Source: Acidobacteriaceae bacterium (GTDB taxonomy: Bacteria; Acidobacteriota; Terriglobia; Bryobacterales; Bryobacteraceae). Taken from it: a stretch of DNA of 64,000 nucleotides. Each line of letters opens with the position of its first letter. The stretch's first letter is position 1. The notes beneath the pieces are model-generated. The model did not search any database, was not told the origin of the DNA, and saw only the letters and a list, made by a program, of their open reading frames with translations. The position numbers were made by a program, and so were the translations under genes. Of the stretch, positions 9,020 through 17,711 are shown in pieces. The DNA is taken from NCBI GenBank assembly GCA_019240475.1, contig JAFAYI010000019.1, positions 124,001 through 188,000 on the forward strand, given 5' to 3'.

Positions 9020-9276
9020 CAAAACCGCTCGAACACTCCCTCAGGATTTTCGGCGAGGGTACTCTGGTCGATCGAATGGATATCACCTTCGAGCAGCATC
9101 AACTCATGCTCCAGCAGGGTTGAAGATACCAGGGTTTTCACCGCAATTTCAGCGATGCTACTGCTCTTTCCGTAGCGCGCCGTAAAAAGATCCGAGACCT
9201 CCTGCAACTGCTTTCGGATGCCAGACAAATACCTGGACATAGCAGCGTGTTCGTCCCGGCTTAGGGGATATTGCAC
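9019..9276 (-). CDS. Small conserved-looking protein, 85 aa
   Basis: I do not recognise a family. The GTG at 9276 has AAGGAG nine bases upstream, which decides the start; an ATG at 9240 would give 73 residues without a ribosome site. The product is helical and soluble with no cysteine. It contains LSGIRKQLQEVSDLFTARYG followed by acidic EHELMLLEGD. Its stop overlaps the start of the lytic transglycosylase, so the pair is probably co-translated. The frame continues open further upstream, but that part overlaps the divergent gene at 9401. Confidence 0.5.
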   Translation of the reverse strand: MQYPLSRDEHAAMSRYLSGIRKQLQEVSDLFTARYGKSSSIAEIAVKTLVSSTLLEHELMLLEGDIHSIDQSTLAENPEGVFERF

Positions 9277-9400
9277 GGCACTCCACTCCTTCAGCTTTTG
9301 GCTTACCCGTATTTTGCCATAAGTCTTAGAGCAAAACCATCCGTAAAATCGTGTATTCCTCTTTTTTTCAGCGGAATACCGGGCGATACCATGCAAGAGC

Positions 9401-10456
9401 ATGGGCCGAGCCACCGATCTGAGATGTAGCCGCTGCGCGAAAACGTTTACCACCCGAGAAGCAAGAAATGGGTGCGAGTGTGGGGGGCGCTTAGAGGTGG
9501 TTTACGACCTCAAGACCATCCGTGAGACCTGGCGCAAAGAAGACCTGAAGAGCGCGCACGGAGACATGTGGCGGTATGCGCCGGTGCTGCCGTCGAGCGT
9601 GGAGGAGGCGGTGACTCTCGTCGAGGGCTGGACGCCGCTGGTGCGGGCCAGGGGACTGGAACGGGAACTGGGCGCCCAGGAAATCTGGTTGAAAGACGAG
9701 AGCCGGAATCCGGCGGGATCGATGGAGGCGCGAAGATTTTCGGCGATCACTTCGTCGGCCAAGGGGCTAGGAGTGAGAAAACTGTCGATGGCTTCGGATG
9801 GGAGCGCGGCGAGCGCCTTAGCGGCTTACGCGGCCGCGGCCGAGCTGGAGGCGCGGATCTACATGCCGCGTCATGCCCCGCAAAGCGTGTTTATCGAATG
9901 TAAGGCGCTGGGCGCGAACGTGAGATTGGTGGACGGTGGTATGGACGATTGCGCGCGGCTCGCGGGCGAGACCCGGGAGGACTCGATGGAAGTGGAGGCG
10001 CTCGATGCCTTCGGCAGAGAGGGCGCCAAGACCCTGGTGTACGAGGTTGCCGAACAGTTCGGCTGGCAGGTCCCGGACGCGATTGTGCATTCCGGCGACG
10101 AGCGAGACGCGATGGCGTTCGAGAAAGCGTGGAAGGAATTGGAGGAGCTGAATTGGATTGGCGCCGGACGGCCGAGGACGGTCGCGGCGCAGCCGGGAAG
10201 CGTCCAAAACGAAGAGGCGCTAGACCAGGCGCTGCTGATGGCGCGCTGCGACGGTATTTTCCCCACGCTCGAAACGGGAGCGTGCGTGGCGGCGGCGAGG
10301 GGGATGCTGAGAGATGGGAAGGCGAAGCCGGAGAACCGAATCGTAATTGTAAATGCCGGCGCCGGTTTGAAGCAGATCGAAAAGTATGCGACGCGATATT
10401 CGCGGCAAGGCGCGAGCGAGCAGGACAAATTGGGCGGATTGATCACGCCACGCTGA
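9401..10456 (+). CDS. Threonine-synthase-like fold-type II protein without PLP lysine
   Basis: This 351-residue protein is built like threonine synthase: an N-terminal zinc-ribbon-like segment (Cys9, Cys12, Cys25, Cys27) and the domain opening GWTPLVRARGLERELG. Then comes the stretch KDESRNPAGSMEARRF. In active threonine synthases this reads SFKAR, with the lysine forming the PLP Schiff base. Here residue 109 is glutamate (GAG at 9725-9727). The SSGN-type phosphate/substrate loop is ASDGSAASALAAY, and the late glycine-rich loop is replaced by VHSGDERDAMAF. The enzyme is therefore probably not a PLP catalyst and may have a regulatory or other role. The reading frame is intact, which argues against simple decay. 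Confidence 0.72.
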   Translation: MGRATDLRCSRCAKTFTTREARNGCECGGRLEVVYDLKTIRETWRKEDLKSAHGDMWRYAPVLPSSVEEAVTLVEGWTPLVRARGLERELGAQEIWLKDESRNPAGSMEARRFSAITSSAKGLGVRKLSMASDGSAASALAAYAAAAELEARIYMPRHAPQSVFIECKALGANVRLVDGGMDDCARLAGETREDSMEVEALDAFGREGAKTLVYEVAEQFGWQVPDAIVHSGDERDAMAFEKAWKELEELNWIGAGRPRTVAAQPGSVQNEEALDQALLMARCDGIFPTLETGACVAAARGMLRDGKAKPENRIVIVNAGAGLKQIEKYATRYSRQGASEQDKLGGLITPR

Positions 10457-10481
10457 GGCCACCGTAGAAGTACCAGAGGGA

Positions 10482-10510
10482 TTGACTGCGATTCCTCGGG
10501 TTTTTATGGC
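10482..10510 (+). promoter_or_regulatory. Candidate sigma-70 promoter for RRM gene
   Basis: TTGACT at 10482-10487 and TATGGC at 10505-10510 are separated by 17 bases. The -35 box matches the consensus well and the -10 box is weak. A start here would give an untranslated leader of about 100 bases before the GTG at 10620. Confidence 0.35.
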
Positions 10511-10523
10511 ACCATGAAGTTGT

Positions 10524-10555
10524 CGGTTTGGATTCCGGTTTGGTTCCGCTTGGTG
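10524..10555 (+). repeat. Three degenerate tandem repeats in RRM gene leader
   Basis: CGGTTTGGATTC, CGGTTTGGTTC and CGCTTGGTG follow one another without a gap in the predicted 5' leader of the RRM protein gene. They could be a protein-binding site in the RNA, but this is a guess from placement. Confidence 0.4.
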
Positions 10556-10619
10556 TGACTCCCCGTCCGATTTCTCGCGAGATGCCCTCGTGTTTCCGAA
10601 CAACAGTCAGGAGAGTGAA

Positions 10620-10943
10620 GTGACAAAGCTGTTCGTAGGGAATCTGCCCTACAAAGCTACAGAAGCCGATTTACAGGCGTTCTTCGAAGAAGCAGGAGTC
10701 CACGTGGACAGCGTGAACATCCTGCGCGACCGCTTCAGCGGAGAAGCCCGAGGATTTGGGTTCGTCGAGATCAGCGATGACAATCTGGCGAATCAGGCGG
10801 TTCAGGCCTGCAATGGGCGAGCGCTGATGGGGCGCGCGCTGGTTGTAAATGAAGCGCGTCCTCCGGAGCGCCGCGAACGGCCGCAGGGCGGCGGAGGCGG
10901 CGGACGCCAACGGGATTTCGGCGGAAGCAAGAATCGCTGGTAA
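10620..10943 (+). CDS. RRM-type RNA-binding protein
   Basis: This 107-residue protein has one RNA-recognition motif: RNP2 is LFVGNLPY near residue 4 and RNP1 is RGFGFVEI near residue 44. A short Gly/Arg-rich tail follows. Such single-RRM proteins (Rbp type) are common in cyanobacteria and other phyla and bind RNA, often under cold or other stress. The GTG at 10620 is chosen because AGGAG lies 6 bases upstream; a GTG ten codons earlier lacks one. The leader contains short tandem repeats. Confidence 0.9.
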   Translation: MTKLFVGNLPYKATEADLQAFFEEAGVHVDSVNILRDRFSGEARGFGFVEISDDNLANQAVQACNGRALMGRALVVNEARPPERRERPQGGGGGGRQRDFGGSKNRW

Positions 10944-10947
10944 CGAT

Positions 10948-10970
10948 CGATTCCGCGCGAGCAGGAATCG
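10948..10970 (+). terminator. Stem-loop after RRM gene
   Basis: CGATTCC at 10948-10954 pairs perfectly with GGAATCG at 10964-10970 around a 9-base loop, just after the RRM stop codon. There is no T-run, so it is a weak intrinsic terminator or an RNA-stabilising hairpin. Its right arm lies in an imperfect repeat of the gene's last codons. Confidence 0.35.
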
Positions 10971-10999
10971 CTGAGAGAGAAAGACCGGGCGGAGGGCGT

Positions 11000-11950
11000 A
11001 TGCTCGCCGTGCATTTAGAGGCGGGGCGGGTCTCGGTGGAGGAGACCCCATCACCGAAGCGGCCCGGCGGCTACGCGCTGGTTCGGGTGCTGGCGGCCGG
11101 GATTTGCAATACAGACCTGGAGTTGCAGCGCGGGTATTACGGATTCCGCGGGATTCCCGGACATGAATTCGTGGGCGTGGTAGCGGAAGCGGACACGCCG
11201 GCTCTGGTGGGCCGCAGAGTTGCGGGCGAGATTAATCTCGCGTGTGGGCATTGCGACTTCTGCGCGATCGGGCTGGGGCGGCATTGCCCGAATCGCGCGG
11301 TGCTGGGAATCGTGCGGCATCCGGGAGCGTTCGCGGAATTTCTGGCATTGCCCGAAGCGAACCTGCATGTTGTACCCAATGAGATCGCGGTCGAAGAGGC
11401 AGTGTTCATTGAGCCGCTTGCGGCGGCATGCGAGATTCTGGATCAGACGCAGATTCCGGGCAATGAGCAAGTTGCGGTACTGGGCGACGGCAAGCTCGGG
11501 CTGCTGATTGCACAGGTGCTGCACGCGCACGGGGCTCGCGTAATGCTGTACGGGCGGCACGAAGAGAAGCTGCGTCGGGCGCGAAAGGCGGGAATCGAGA
11601 CCAGCGCCGTTGCGAACTTGCCGAAGGGAATGTTTCCATTCGTTGTGGATGCGACGGGATCGGCCGATGGACTTAAGCAGGCGGTCAGCATGGTCCGGCC
11701 GCGCGGCACGGTAATTTTGAAATCCACCATTCATGGAGAGGTCGCGGTAGATACGGCGCCAGTGATCGTCAACGAAGTGACGCTTGTGGGGTCGCGTTGC
11801 GGGCGATTCGAGCCGGCGATAGAGCTGCTGCGAGACCGCAAGGTGGATGTGAGAAGCATGATCTCCGCCGAGTATCCGCTGAAGGAAGCCCCCGAGGCGT
11901 TTGCCGAGGCCGCTCGAAGCGGCGTCTTGAAGGTGCTGCTGCGAGGCTAG
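11000..11950 (+). CDS. Zinc-dependent MDR alcohol dehydrogenase-like protein
   Basis: This 316-residue medium-chain dehydrogenase has catalytic zinc ligands Cys36 (AAGICNTD) and His55/Glu56 (PGHEFVG). A full structural zinc lobe is present: Cys82, Cys85, Cys88 and Cys96. The Rossmann motif is VLGDGKLGLLIA, and later VVDATGSADGL is typical of the threonine/sorbitol dehydrogenase branch. It is shorter than the usual 340-350 residues, with compact loops. The substrate cannot be read from the sequence. Its 3' end overlaps the convergent agmatine deiminase gene by 4 bases. Confidence 0.85.
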   Translation: MLAVHLEAGRVSVEETPSPKRPGGYALVRVLAAGICNTDLELQRGYYGFRGIPGHEFVGVVAEADTPALVGRRVAGEINLACGHCDFCAIGLGRHCPNRAVLGIVRHPGAFAEFLALPEANLHVVPNEIAVEEAVFIEPLAAACEILDQTQIPGNEQVAVLGDGKLGLLIAQVLHAHGARVMLYGRHEEKLRRARKAGIETSAVANLPKGMFPFVVDATGSADGLKQAVSMVRPRGTVILKSTIHGEVAVDTAPVIVNEVTLVGSRCGRFEPAIELLRDRKVDVRSMISAEYPLKEAPEAFAEAARSGVLKVLLRG

Positions 11951-12990
11951 GCGGGCTGCTGCTGCGTCATGCAGTGCAGAGTGCCGAGCCCGAGAACCAG
12001 GTCGGTAGATGCAATGCCCACGATCTCGCGGCTGGGAAAAAGATCGGCGAGTTTGTTCAGGGCGATGCGATCGTTCTTGTCGTTGAAGACCGGCGCGAGA
12101 ACCAGACCGTTGGCGATGTAGAAATTGGCGTAGCTCGCAGGCAGGCGTTGACCGTCGAAGTATATGGGCGCGGGCATGGGCAGAGTTTCGATCCGCAGCC
12201 CGGTTTCGCGCAGCAGCGCAAGGTTTTCTCGGAGCGGTTCATAGTTGGCGTCCGCGGGATCGTCTTCGGAAGCGATCACGATGGTGCGCTCGTCACAGAA
12301 GCGCGCGAGGTCATCGACGTGGCCGTGCGTGTCGTCGCCGGCGATGCCGTTGCGCAGCCAGATGGCGTGGGGCGCTCCGAGGTAGTCGCGAAAAAGCTGT
12401 TCGAGTTCGTGGCGACCCAGGCCAGGGTTGCGGGCCTGCACATCGCTGAGCAGGCATTCTTCGGTGGTGAGAATGGAACCGGCGCCGTTGACATCGATAC
12501 TGCCGCCTTCGAGCACCACGGAGCGGCCGTGCCAAGTGGGCGTAGCAAGAGTAAGGCCGAGCGCGGGCGCAAGCTGCCGCTTGACCGCATCATCGTTCGT
12601 CCAGTTGTCGTATTTCGCCCAGCCGTTGAAGCGCCAGTCGAGGATGCGGCGTTCGCCCGCTGCGCCGCGTACGAAGATGGGGCAGAAATCGCGGGTCCAG
12701 CTTCGATCCGTGGCGATGTGAAAGAACTCGACGGCTGAAAGGCGCGCGCCGGTCTTGCGCAACACCCGGCGGATTTTGTGCTCGGCGTCGCCATCATTCA
12801 CAAGAATGCGAACGCGTTCGACTCGGGATAGATGCCGGACGATCTCCGCATAGACCCAAGGGATGGCGGCGAACTTGCCGGGCCAATCGGCGCGTTCGTG
12901 CGGCCACGCGAGCCAAGTGGCTTCGTGCGGCTCCCATTCGGCGGGCATGCGAAGGAAAAGCTCCGCGGCTGTTGGATCGTGGCCGCTCAC
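11947..12990 (-). CDS. aguA: Agmatine deiminase
   Basis: AguA converts agmatine to N-carbamoylputrescine and ammonia. The 347-residue protein contains MPAEWEPHEATWLAWPH, the substrate aspartate region DRSWTRDFCPIFV, VVLEGGSIDVNG, the catalytic histidine in DDTHGHVDDLARF and the C-terminal nucleophile in LGTLHCMTQQQ (Cys340). The GTG at 12990 follows a weak AGGTGA; an ATG at residue 15 is an alternative. It follows aguB by 14 bases, and together they take agmatine to putrescine. Confidence 0.93.
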   Translation of the reverse strand: MSGHDPTAAELFLRMPAEWEPHEATWLAWPHERADWPGKFAAIPWVYAEIVRHLSRVERVRILVNDGDAEHKIRRVLRKTGARLSAVEFFHIATDRSWTRDFCPIFVRGAAGERRILDWRFNGWAKYDNWTNDDAVKRQLAPALGLTLATPTWHGRSVVLEGGSIDVNGAGSILTTEECLLSDVQARNPGLGRHELEQLFRDYLGAPHAIWLRNGIAGDDTHGHVDDLARFCDERTIVIASEDDPADANYEPLRENLALLRETGLRIETLPMPAPIYFDGQRLPASYANFYIANGLVLAPVFNDKNDRIALNKLADLFPSREIVGIASTDLVLGLGTLHCMTQQQPA

Positions 12991-13004
12991 CTCAGCCAGT
13001 CACC

Positions 13005-13895
13005 TTACCCAATCCAGCGGTTGGTGATGGACGAATAGGCGTCGATGCGGCGGTCGCGCAGGAAAGGCCAGTTGCGGCGCACTTCGTCCATCTGCTTGGG
13101 GTCGCACTCTACCACCAGAACGCGCTCTTCATTGGCGGCCGCTTGGGCCATGACGCGGCCGAACGGATCGGCGACGAAGGAGTTGCCCCAGAATTCGAGG
13201 CCGTTATCGTGAGGACCTTCGAATCCAGTGCGGTTGACGGCCGCGACGAAGACTCCGTTTGAGATGGCGTGCGCGCGCTGCACGGTTCGCCACGCGTCGA
13301 GTTGCGCATCCCCGTATTGGTCCTTTTCGGAGGGATGCCAACCGATGGCGGTTGGATAAAAAAGCACGTTGGCGCCTTGCAGGCTGGTAATGCGCGCCCC
13401 CTCCGGGTACCACTGATCCCAACACACCAGAACGCCGATACGTGAATAGCGGGTGTTGAAGTTCCGGAAGCCGAGATCGCCGGGCGTGAAATAGAATTTT
13501 TCGAAGTAGAGGGGATCGTCGGGGATGTGCATCTTGCGATACACGCCGAGCAGAGAGCCGTCCGCATCGAGAATGGCGGCAGTGTTGTGATAAAGGCCCT
13601 GAGCGCGCTTTTCAAATAGCGAAGCCACGATGGAGACCTGCAACTCTTTAGCGACGGCGCCGAGCGCTTCCGTGGATGGGCCGGGAATGGTTTCGGCCAA
13701 ATCGAACAGCGAGGCGTTCTCTTCGCGGCAGAAATATTGCGAGCGGAACAGTTCCTGAAGACAGACGATTTCGGCGCCTTGAGCCGCGGCATCGCGAATA
13801 CCCTCGATAGCGTTGCCGAGATTCGCCTCGGGATCGGGCGAGCAGGCCATCTGCACGAGGCCGATTTTGAATTTGCTGTCTCGATTTACAAGCAT
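13005..13895 (-). CDS. aguB: N-carbamoylputrescine amidase
   Basis: This 296-residue nitrilase-superfamily enzyme has the Glu-Lys-Cys triad: glutamate in CLQELFRSQYF, lysine in YRKMHIPDDP and cysteine in VLVCWDQWYPEGAR. The surrounding sequence is characteristic of plant and bacterial N-carbamoylputrescine amidases rather than other nitrilases. It releases putrescine, CO2 and ammonia from carbamoylputrescine. It sits between fabG (2-base gap) and aguA, and the aguA-aguB pairing supports the assignment. Confidence 0.93.
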   Translation of the reverse strand: MLVNRDSKFKIGLVQMACSPDPEANLGNAIEGIRDAAAQGAEIVCLQELFRSQYFCREENASLFDLAETIPGPSTEALGAVAKELQVSIVASLFEKRAQGLYHNTAAILDADGSLLGVYRKMHIPDDPLYFEKFYFTPGDLGFRNFNTRYSRIGVLVCWDQWYPEGARITSLQGANVLFYPTAIGWHPSEKDQYGDAQLDAWRTVQRAHAISNGVFVAAVNRTGFEGPHDNGLEFWGNSFVADPFGRVMAQAAANEERVLVVECDPKQMDEVRRNWPFLRDRRIDAYSSITNRWIG

Positions 13896-13897
13896 AG

Positions 13898-14632
13898 CTA
13901 CATGTAAATTCCGCCGTTGACGTCGAGGACGTGGCCGGTGATGAACGCGGCTTCCTCGCTTGCCAGAAACTTCACGGCGCTTGCAATATCTTCGGGACGT
14001 CCCATGCGGCCGAGCGGCGTCTGCTCGATCATCTTCTGTTTCAGGTCGGCGGTGAGCGAGTTCGTCATATCGGTTTCGATGAAACCGGGCGCGACGGCGT
14101 TGACCGTGATATTGCGGCTCGCGACTTCGCGCGCAAGCGACTTGGTGAGCCCAATCAAGCCGGCCTTCGATGCGACATAATTCGCCTGCCCCGGGTTGCC
14201 CGTTTCGCCCACCACGGAAGTGATGTTCACGATCCGGCCCCAGCGCTCCCGCATCATGCCGGGCAGGACTTGCTGCGTGGCGTAGAAGGCGCCGCTCAGA
14301 TTTGTGTGAAGCACTATTTCCCAGTCGGCCGGCTTCATGCGAATGGCTAGGCCGTCCTTTGTGACCCCGGCGTTGTTCACCAGAATGTCAATCCGCCCGA
14401 AATCCTTGGATGCTTTCGAGATGCCGGAGGATACAGATTCGCGGTCCGAGATATCTAGTTCGAGAATGAAGGTTTCCGAGCCGGCGGCGCGAATGGCGGC
14501 GGCGGTGTCTTCCAGGTTCTGCACGTTTCGCGCGGCGACAATGACGCGATGGCCGGCGGAGGCGAGCGAGAGAGCGCAGGCCTTTCCGATGCCGCGGCTC
14601 GCGCCGGTGACTAGCGCGGTTCGAGGGCTCAT
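13898..14632 (-). CDS. fabG: 3-oxoacyl-ACP reductase
   Basis: This 244-residue short-chain dehydrogenase has the TGASRGIGKA nucleotide motif, NNAG, the catalytic Ser in NITSVVGETG, and Tyr/Lys in NYVASKAG. The ending PEDIASAVKFLASEEAAFITG is typical of FabG, the NADPH-dependent reductase of fatty-acid elongation. The ATG at 14632 is chosen over a TTG two codons earlier. No other fab genes are adjacent, so a role outside core fatty-acid synthesis is possible. It is divergent from the UbiD gene with only ~36 bases between starts. Confidence 0.85.
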   Translation of the reverse strand: MSPRTALVTGASRGIGKACALSLASAGHRVIVAARNVQNLEDTAAAIRAAGSETFILELDISDRESVSSGISKASKDFGRIDILVNNAGVTKDGLAIRMKPADWEIVLHTNLSGAFYATQQVLPGMMRERWGRIVNITSVVGETGNPGQANYVASKAGLIGLTKSLAREVASRNITVNAVAPGFIETDMTNSLTADLKQKMIEQTPLGRMGRPEDIASAVKFLASEEAAFITGHVLDVNGGIYM

Positions 14633-14668
14633 GAGCAACTCTCATGATAATGGGTGTACAGGAAATTC

Positions 14669-16159
14669 ATGCCTTCCGGAATCAGGGTTTTCGAAGATCT
14701 TCGCGACTTCATTCGCGCCTTGGACAAGCACGGCGAGCTGAGCCGCGTTTCGTTGCCCGTTGACCCTTATCTGGAGATCTCGGAGTTTGCGGACCGGTCG
14801 GTGAAGAGGGGCGGCCCAGCGCTGCTGTTCGAGAATCCCAACGGTTCGAGCGTCCCGGTGCTGATCAACAGTTTCGCGAGCGAGCGGCGCATGCAGATCG
14901 CGCTGGGAGTGGAGAGCATCGAGCGCATCGCGGAGCGCATCGCCGGGTTTCTCGAGATGCAGCGGCCGGAGGGATTGCTCGACAAGCTGAAGATGCTGCC
15001 GAGGCTGGCCGAGATTGGGGGCGCGTTTCCGAAGACCGTCGCGCGAGGCGCTTGCAAAGAAGTCATCCGGCGCGGGAGCGAGTTCTCGCTCGATTATTTT
15101 CCGATTCTGCATTGCTGGCCGGGAGACGCGGGGCGCTTCATCACGCTTCCTATGGTGTTTTCGCGCGACCCCGAAACGGGCAAGCGCAACTGCGGCATGT
15201 ACCGGATGCAGGTCTTCGATGGGCAGACGACGGGAATGCACTGGCAGAAACACAAGCAGGGCGCGGAGCACTACCGGCGCGTGGTTGCCGAGGGCAAGCT
15301 GGAGCGCATGCCGGTGGCGGTCGCGATTGGAAGCGATCCGGCGACGATGTATTCGGCGATTCTGCCGCTGCCCCCGTCCATTGACGAGATGCTGTTCGCC
15401 GGATTCCTGCGCGGCCGCGCTGTCGAAATGGTGAAGTGCGAGACCAGCGATCTGGAAGTGCCTGCGAATGCGGAGATCGTGCTCGAAGGCTACGTGGTTC
15501 CCGGAGAGATGCGGCGCGAAGGTCCGTTCGGCGATCACACCGGCTTCTACTCGCTTGACGACGACTACCCGGTGTTTCATATCGAGTGCGTCACTCATCG
15601 CGAGAAGCCTGTTTATGCGACCACGATCGTGGGGCCGCCCCCCATGGAGGATTTCTACATGGGAAAAGCGGTCGAGCGAATTTTCTTGCCCCTAATGCGT
15701 ATGCAGCTTCCGGAGGTGCGCGACATCTGCATGCCGGCAGAAGGCGTTTTTCACAATCTGATGCTGGTGTCGATCCGCAAATCCTATCCGGGGCAGGCGC
15801 GCAAGGTGATGCATTCCATCTGGGGCACGGGGCAGGCCATGTTCAGCAAGTGCATCGTGGTGGTCGATGAAGACGTGGATGTGCAGGATGTGCGGGAAGT
15901 GACGTGGAAGGCTCTGAACAACATCGACCCGCAGCGGGATATCGAATTTTCGATGGGGCCGATCGATTCGCTGGACCATGCGAGCCGCATGCCGAACTAT
16001 GGCTCCAAAATGGGCGTGGACGCGACAACGAAATGGCCCTCGGAGGGTCATTCGCGGCGCTGGCCGAACGCGATCAAGATGTCGCCCGATGTGGTTCGGC
16101 GCGTGGATGAGTTGTGGAAGCGAGCGGGCTTGGATGAGAAGTGGCGCGGCGGGAAGTAA
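14669..16159 (+). CDS. UbiD-family prenylated-FMN decarboxylase
   Basis: This ~496-residue enzyme of the UbiD family decarboxylates aromatic or alpha,beta-unsaturated acids with prenyl-FMN. Visible family motifs are NCGMYRMQVFDGQTTGMHWQ (cofactor and metal binding), EGPFGDHTGFYS with the catalytic Glu region, and MDEMLFAGFLRG-like IDEMLFAGFLRG. The C-terminal GSKMGVDATTKW is typical of UbiD proper. The ATG at 14669 has AGGA five bases before it; a GTG at 14654 lacks a ribosome site. No UbiX is in the window. The role could be ubiquinone/menaquinone synthesis or aromatic acid catabolism. Confidence 0.85.
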   Translation: MPSGIRVFEDLRDFIRALDKHGELSRVSLPVDPYLEISEFADRSVKRGGPALLFENPNGSSVPVLINSFASERRMQIALGVESIERIAERIAGFLEMQRPEGLLDKLKMLPRLAEIGGAFPKTVARGACKEVIRRGSEFSLDYFPILHCWPGDAGRFITLPMVFSRDPETGKRNCGMYRMQVFDGQTTGMHWQKHKQGAEHYRRVVAEGKLERMPVAVAIGSDPATMYSAILPLPPSIDEMLFAGFLRGRAVEMVKCETSDLEVPANAEIVLEGYVVPGEMRREGPFGDHTGFYSLDDDYPVFHIECVTHREKPVYATTIVGPPPMEDFYMGKAVERIFLPLMRMQLPEVRDICMPAEGVFHNLMLVSIRKSYPGQARKVMHSIWGTGQAMFSKCIVVVDEDVDVQDVREVTWKALNNIDPQRDIEFSMGPIDSLDHASRMPNYGSKMGVDATTKWPSEGHSRRWPNAIKMSPDVVRRVDELWKRAGLDEKWRGGK

Positions 16160-16171
16160 ATAACACGCCCG

Positions 16172-17704
16172 CTAGTCGACTAGCCGCCAGGCGTGGCCGT
16201 CGCGCTTGAGCAGGTCGTCGGCTTTGGCGGGACCCTGGCTGCCGGCCGCATAGTTCGGGAAATTCGCGGGCGCATTCTGCCCCCAATGATCGAGCACGGG
16301 CTGCACCACGCGCCATCCGGCTTCGATGTTGTCGGCGCGTTGAAAGAGCGTAGCATCGCCCTGCATCACGTCATAGAGGAGCGTTTCGTAGCCGGTAGCG
16401 GGAGCGGCGCCGAAGTAGTCTTCGTATTTGAAATCCATGCGAACGTCGCCTAACCGCATGGTGGGGCCGGGAATCTTTGCGCCGAATTCAAGCGCGATGC
16501 CTTCATCGGGCTGAATACGAATCAGCAGCCAGTTGGGAGCGGGATCGCGCGCCGGAGTGTCGCGGAACAACCGATAGGGCGCTTCCTTGAATTTGATGGC
16601 GATCTGGCTCTTGCGGCTGGCGAGACGTTTGCCGGTGCGGATGTAGAACGGCACGCCTGCCCAACGCCAATTCTGGATCTGAAGCTTGAGGGCCACATAC
16701 GTTTCGACCTGGGACTGAGGCGACACGTCGGGTTCCTGCCGATAGGCGGCGACGGGCTTGCCTGCGATTTCACCCGCGCCGTATTGGCCGCGCACCGCCA
16801 TGCAATCCACCTCCGCGGGATTGCAAACTTTGACTGCGTCGATGGCTTTGGCCTTTTCAGCGCGGACGGCGTCGGCGCCGAAAGAATTCGGCGCTTCCAT
16901 GGCGGTCATGGCGACCAGTTGAAATACGTGATTAGGCACCATGTCGCGCAGCGCGCCGGTGTGTTCGTAGAAGCGGCCGCGCGCTTCTACGCCGACCGTT
17001 TCGGCAACGGTGATCTGAACGTGCTCAATGCGATCGCGCGTCCAGAGCGGCTCGAAAAGACCATTCGCGAAGCGGAACATCATGATGTTCTGAACGGTCT
17101 CTTTGCCGAGGAAGTGATCGATGCGATAGATCTGCTCTTCGCGCAGAACGCTGAGGATGGCTCTGTTCAGTTCCTTGGCGGAAGGAAGGTCGTGGCCGAA
17201 GGGTTTCTCAACGACGACGCGGCGCCAGTGGCCGTCGTCTTCGCACGCCAGCCGGCTCTCGCCCAGATGCTTGACCACGGTTGCGAAGAATCGATCCGCG
17301 ATGGCCAGATAGAACAGGTAGTTGCCGCCGCAGCCCTGTTTGGCGTCTCGTTCTTCGAGCTTGGATTTTAAGCTTTCATACGTAGCCGGGTTGTTGAAAT
17401 CGCCCTTCAAATAGCTCATGCGCGAGGTGAGCCATTGCCAGACACCCTGATTGACAGTGGAACTCTGGCCGCCGTGGTGAACGAAATCGGCCGTCATGGC
17501 TTCGAGCGATTGCTGCCAATCCTGGTCGGTGTGGTCGGCGAGATCGACCCCCAGGATGGCGAACTCGGAGGGCAATAGCTTCGCGCAGGCCAGATTATAG
17601 AGCGCCGGAACAATCAGGCGTTTGGTAAGGTCGCCGGCGGCTCCGAAGATCACCATGCAGCAGGGTCCGGCGGGCTTGGCGCCGCTTGCTCGATCGTGTG
17701 GCAT
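16172..17704 (-). CDS. zwf: Glucose-6-phosphate 1-dehydrogenase
   Basis: Zwf oxidises glucose 6-phosphate to 6-phosphogluconolactone with NADP. The 510-residue protein shows the N-terminal GAAGDLTKR nucleotide loop, the active-site signature RIDHFLGKE, EKPFGHDL, and the C-terminal FYIRTGKRL and TRMD-like RLGDVRMDFKYEDYFG regions. The ATG at 17704 with AGGA upstream is chosen; the frame is open 25 codons further but reads through the remnant of the neighbouring DUF1275 gene. It is convergent with the UbiD gene, with a 12-base gap. Confidence 0.94.
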   Translation of the reverse strand: MPHDRASGAKPAGPCCMVIFGAAGDLTKRLIVPALYNLACAKLLPSEFAILGVDLADHTDQDWQQSLEAMTADFVHHGGQSSTVNQGVWQWLTSRMSYLKGDFNNPATYESLKSKLEERDAKQGCGGNYLFYLAIADRFFATVVKHLGESRLACEDDGHWRRVVVEKPFGHDLPSAKELNRAILSVLREEQIYRIDHFLGKETVQNIMMFRFANGLFEPLWTRDRIEHVQITVAETVGVEARGRFYEHTGALRDMVPNHVFQLVAMTAMEAPNSFGADAVRAEKAKAIDAVKVCNPAEVDCMAVRGQYGAGEIAGKPVAAYRQEPDVSPQSQVETYVALKLQIQNWRWAGVPFYIRTGKRLASRKSQIAIKFKEAPYRLFRDTPARDPAPNWLLIRIQPDEGIALEFGAKIPGPTMRLGDVRMDFKYEDYFGAAPATGYETLLYDVMQGDATLFQRADNIEAGWRVVQPVLDHWGQNAPANFPNYAAGSQGPAKADDLLKRDGHAWRLVD

Positions 17705-17711
17705 CGCTTTC

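Noticed and set aside
14642..15598. 318-codon minus-strand frame inside the UbiD gene
   Set aside because: It is His/Arg-rich with no recognisable domain and lies antisense to a well-conserved gene.
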